Below are positions 17,288-18,177 of a DNA stretch of 18,177 bases, piece by piece. The notes under the pieces are model-generated. The model was not told the origin of the DNA. It did no database searches and was given only the letters and a program-made list of their open reading frames with translations. Each line of letters opens with the position of its first letter. Within the stretch, counting starts at the first letter, position 1. Source of the stretch: Flavobacteriales bacterium (GTDB lineage: Bacteria > Bacteroidota > Bacteroidia > Flavobacteriales_D > Parvicellaceae); the NCBI GenBank assembly GCA_020635565.1, contig JACJZN010000014.1, forward strand, positions 1 to 18,177, read 5' to 3'. A program made the translations under genes and the position numbers.

Positions 17288-18177
17288 TTACTCTACGTAT
17301 ACATTCAAATGAGGGATCACCTCTTCAGGAGTCTCAATTCTGAATTTGATTTTATCACCATCCTTAACTTTTCTGATTCCTTCTAACAAGATCTGATCAT
17401 TTGCAGAAATACCGCCATTGATAACATAGAGATCTGGCATTTCAGCAGCGATCTGAATTTCTGTTTGATGAACCACATTGTTTTCGTCAACAATAAAAAC
17501 ATACTTTTTCTCAAGTATTTCGAACGTGGCCTTTTGTGGGATGATCATTGCATTTTTGAAAGGTGCGATCATCATGATATTTCCAGTTTCTCCATGTCTT
17601 AATAATCCATCAGGATTAGGGAAAGTAGCTCTGAAGGCAATGTTTCCTGTCTCATTGTTGAAATCAGCTTCAATAGTTTCAATGATTCCTGGATAGTCAA
17701 ACATTTCGTTGTTTGCCATTTCTAAGTATACAGTTTTAACACTGTCTTTTTTCTCAGTTTTTTTGTAGTTAAGGTATTCAGCTTCAGGAACATTAAAATA
17801 GACCCACATTTTACTGTTATCAGAAAGAGAAGTAAGCAATTCACCTTCTTCCAATAAACTTCCTAATCGAACCTGAAACTTATCCATGATACCACTGAAA
17901 GGCGCTTTTACTTTTGTGAAATCTAAGTGAACTTGGGCTAAAGCAAGATCGGCTGATGCTTTATCGTATTTTGCTTTAGCAAGGGCCAATTCATTCTGAG
18001 ATACTACGTTTTGGTCAGCTAATTGTTTGGTGTTTTTATACTCGATATCTGCAAAACTTAATTCGGCCTGTGCTTTTTTCAATTCAGCTTCTAGGATCAT
18101 TGGCATGATCTCAAACATTACCTCTCCTTTGTTAATGAATTGACCTTCGTCAACATATATGTTTTGAAGATAACCTT
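17288..18177 (-). CDS. RND efflux periplasmic adaptor (membrane fusion protein, AcrA/MexA-like), 5' end outside window
   Basis: The frame is open to the right edge of the window, so the N-terminus with its signal peptide is missing; the first complete codon is at 18175. Domains in order: first half of the lipoyl/biotinyl domain (GYLQNIYVDEGQFINKGEVM), an alpha-helical hairpin rich in Ala, Lys and Glu (LKKAQAELSFADIEYKNTKQ through LALAQVHLDFTKV), second lipoyl half (VKAPFSGIMDKFQVRLGSLL), a beta-barrel (WVYFNVPEAEYL onward) and a membrane-proximal domain (MIIPQKATFEILEKKYVFIV, EGIRKVKDGDKIKFR). The adaptor bridges pump and outer-membrane channel in the periplasm. An ATG at 18118 is internal to the lipoyl domain and is not the start. 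It is the first gene of the adaptor-pump-channel operon; no regulator gene is visible. Confidence 0.95.
   Translation of the reverse strand, partial: GYLQNIYVDEGQFINKGEVMFEIMPMILEAELKKAQAELSFADIEYKNTKQLADQNVVSQNELALAKAKYDKASADLALAQVHLDFTKVKAPFSGIMDKFQVRLGSLLEEGELLTSLSDNSKMWVYFNVPEAEYLNYKKTEKKDSVKTVYLEMANNEMFDYPGIIETIEADFNNETGNIAFRATFPNPDGLLRHGETGNIMMIAPFKNAMIIPQKATFEILEKKYVFIVDENNVVHQTEIQIAAEMPDLYVINGGISANDQILLEGIRKVKDGDKIKFRIETPEEVIPHLNVYVE

Overview
The window is AT-rich DNA that most resembles a Bacteroidota genome (Cytophagales or Flavobacteriales; the order is an inference). The pointers are a UvrA with a Bacteroidota-like N-terminal half, a thrombospondin-type-3/EF-hand outer-membrane protein, an exported WD40-caspase protein of a type common in that phylum, and the near absence of Shine-Dalgarno sequences. 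No tRNA, rRNA, CRISPR array, insertion sequence or phage gene is visible.

Region 1 (1-5908, + strand) is clean and densely packed. It holds the C-terminal end of an RmlC-type dTDP-sugar epimerase, a WecA/TagO-family polyprenyl-phosphate sugar-1-phosphate transferase, an exported MltD-like lytic transglycosylase, full-length UvrA and a LOG-family nucleotide phosphoribohydrolase. The first four genes lie 1-5 nt apart and three of them start with TTG or GTG, so they are probably one translationally coupled transcript. It links surface-polysaccharide initiation, peptidoglycan remodelling and nucleotide excision repair.

Region 2 (about 5909-13109) is unusual. Homology-like sequence can be followed throughout, but the reading frame breaks every few dozen codons. 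Piecing frames together recovers four + strand genes: (a) an outer-membrane protein with thrombospondin type 3 calcium repeats and a C-terminal EF-hand segment; (b) a long exported WD40-repeat protein with a C-terminal caspase (peptidase C14) domain, whose His and Cys motifs are both still recognisable; (c) an unrecognised beta-barrel-like protein; (d) a radical SAM protein. The damage also covers the last third of a minus-strand efflux gene and stops abruptly inside it. Because it ignores gene and strand boundaries while motifs survive between breaks, uncorrected sequencing or assembly error is more likely than real pseudogenes.

Region 3 (13110-18177, minus strand) is clean again. It carries a tripartite RND efflux operon in the order periplasmic adaptor (5' end outside the window), AcrB-like HAE1 pump with all proton-relay residues, and NodT/OprM-like outer-membrane channel whose start overlaps the pump stop by 19 nt.

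I see no clearly new system. The best lead is the exported WD40-caspase protein flanked by a calcium-binding outer-membrane protein and a barrel protein, but it needs a corrected sequence first.
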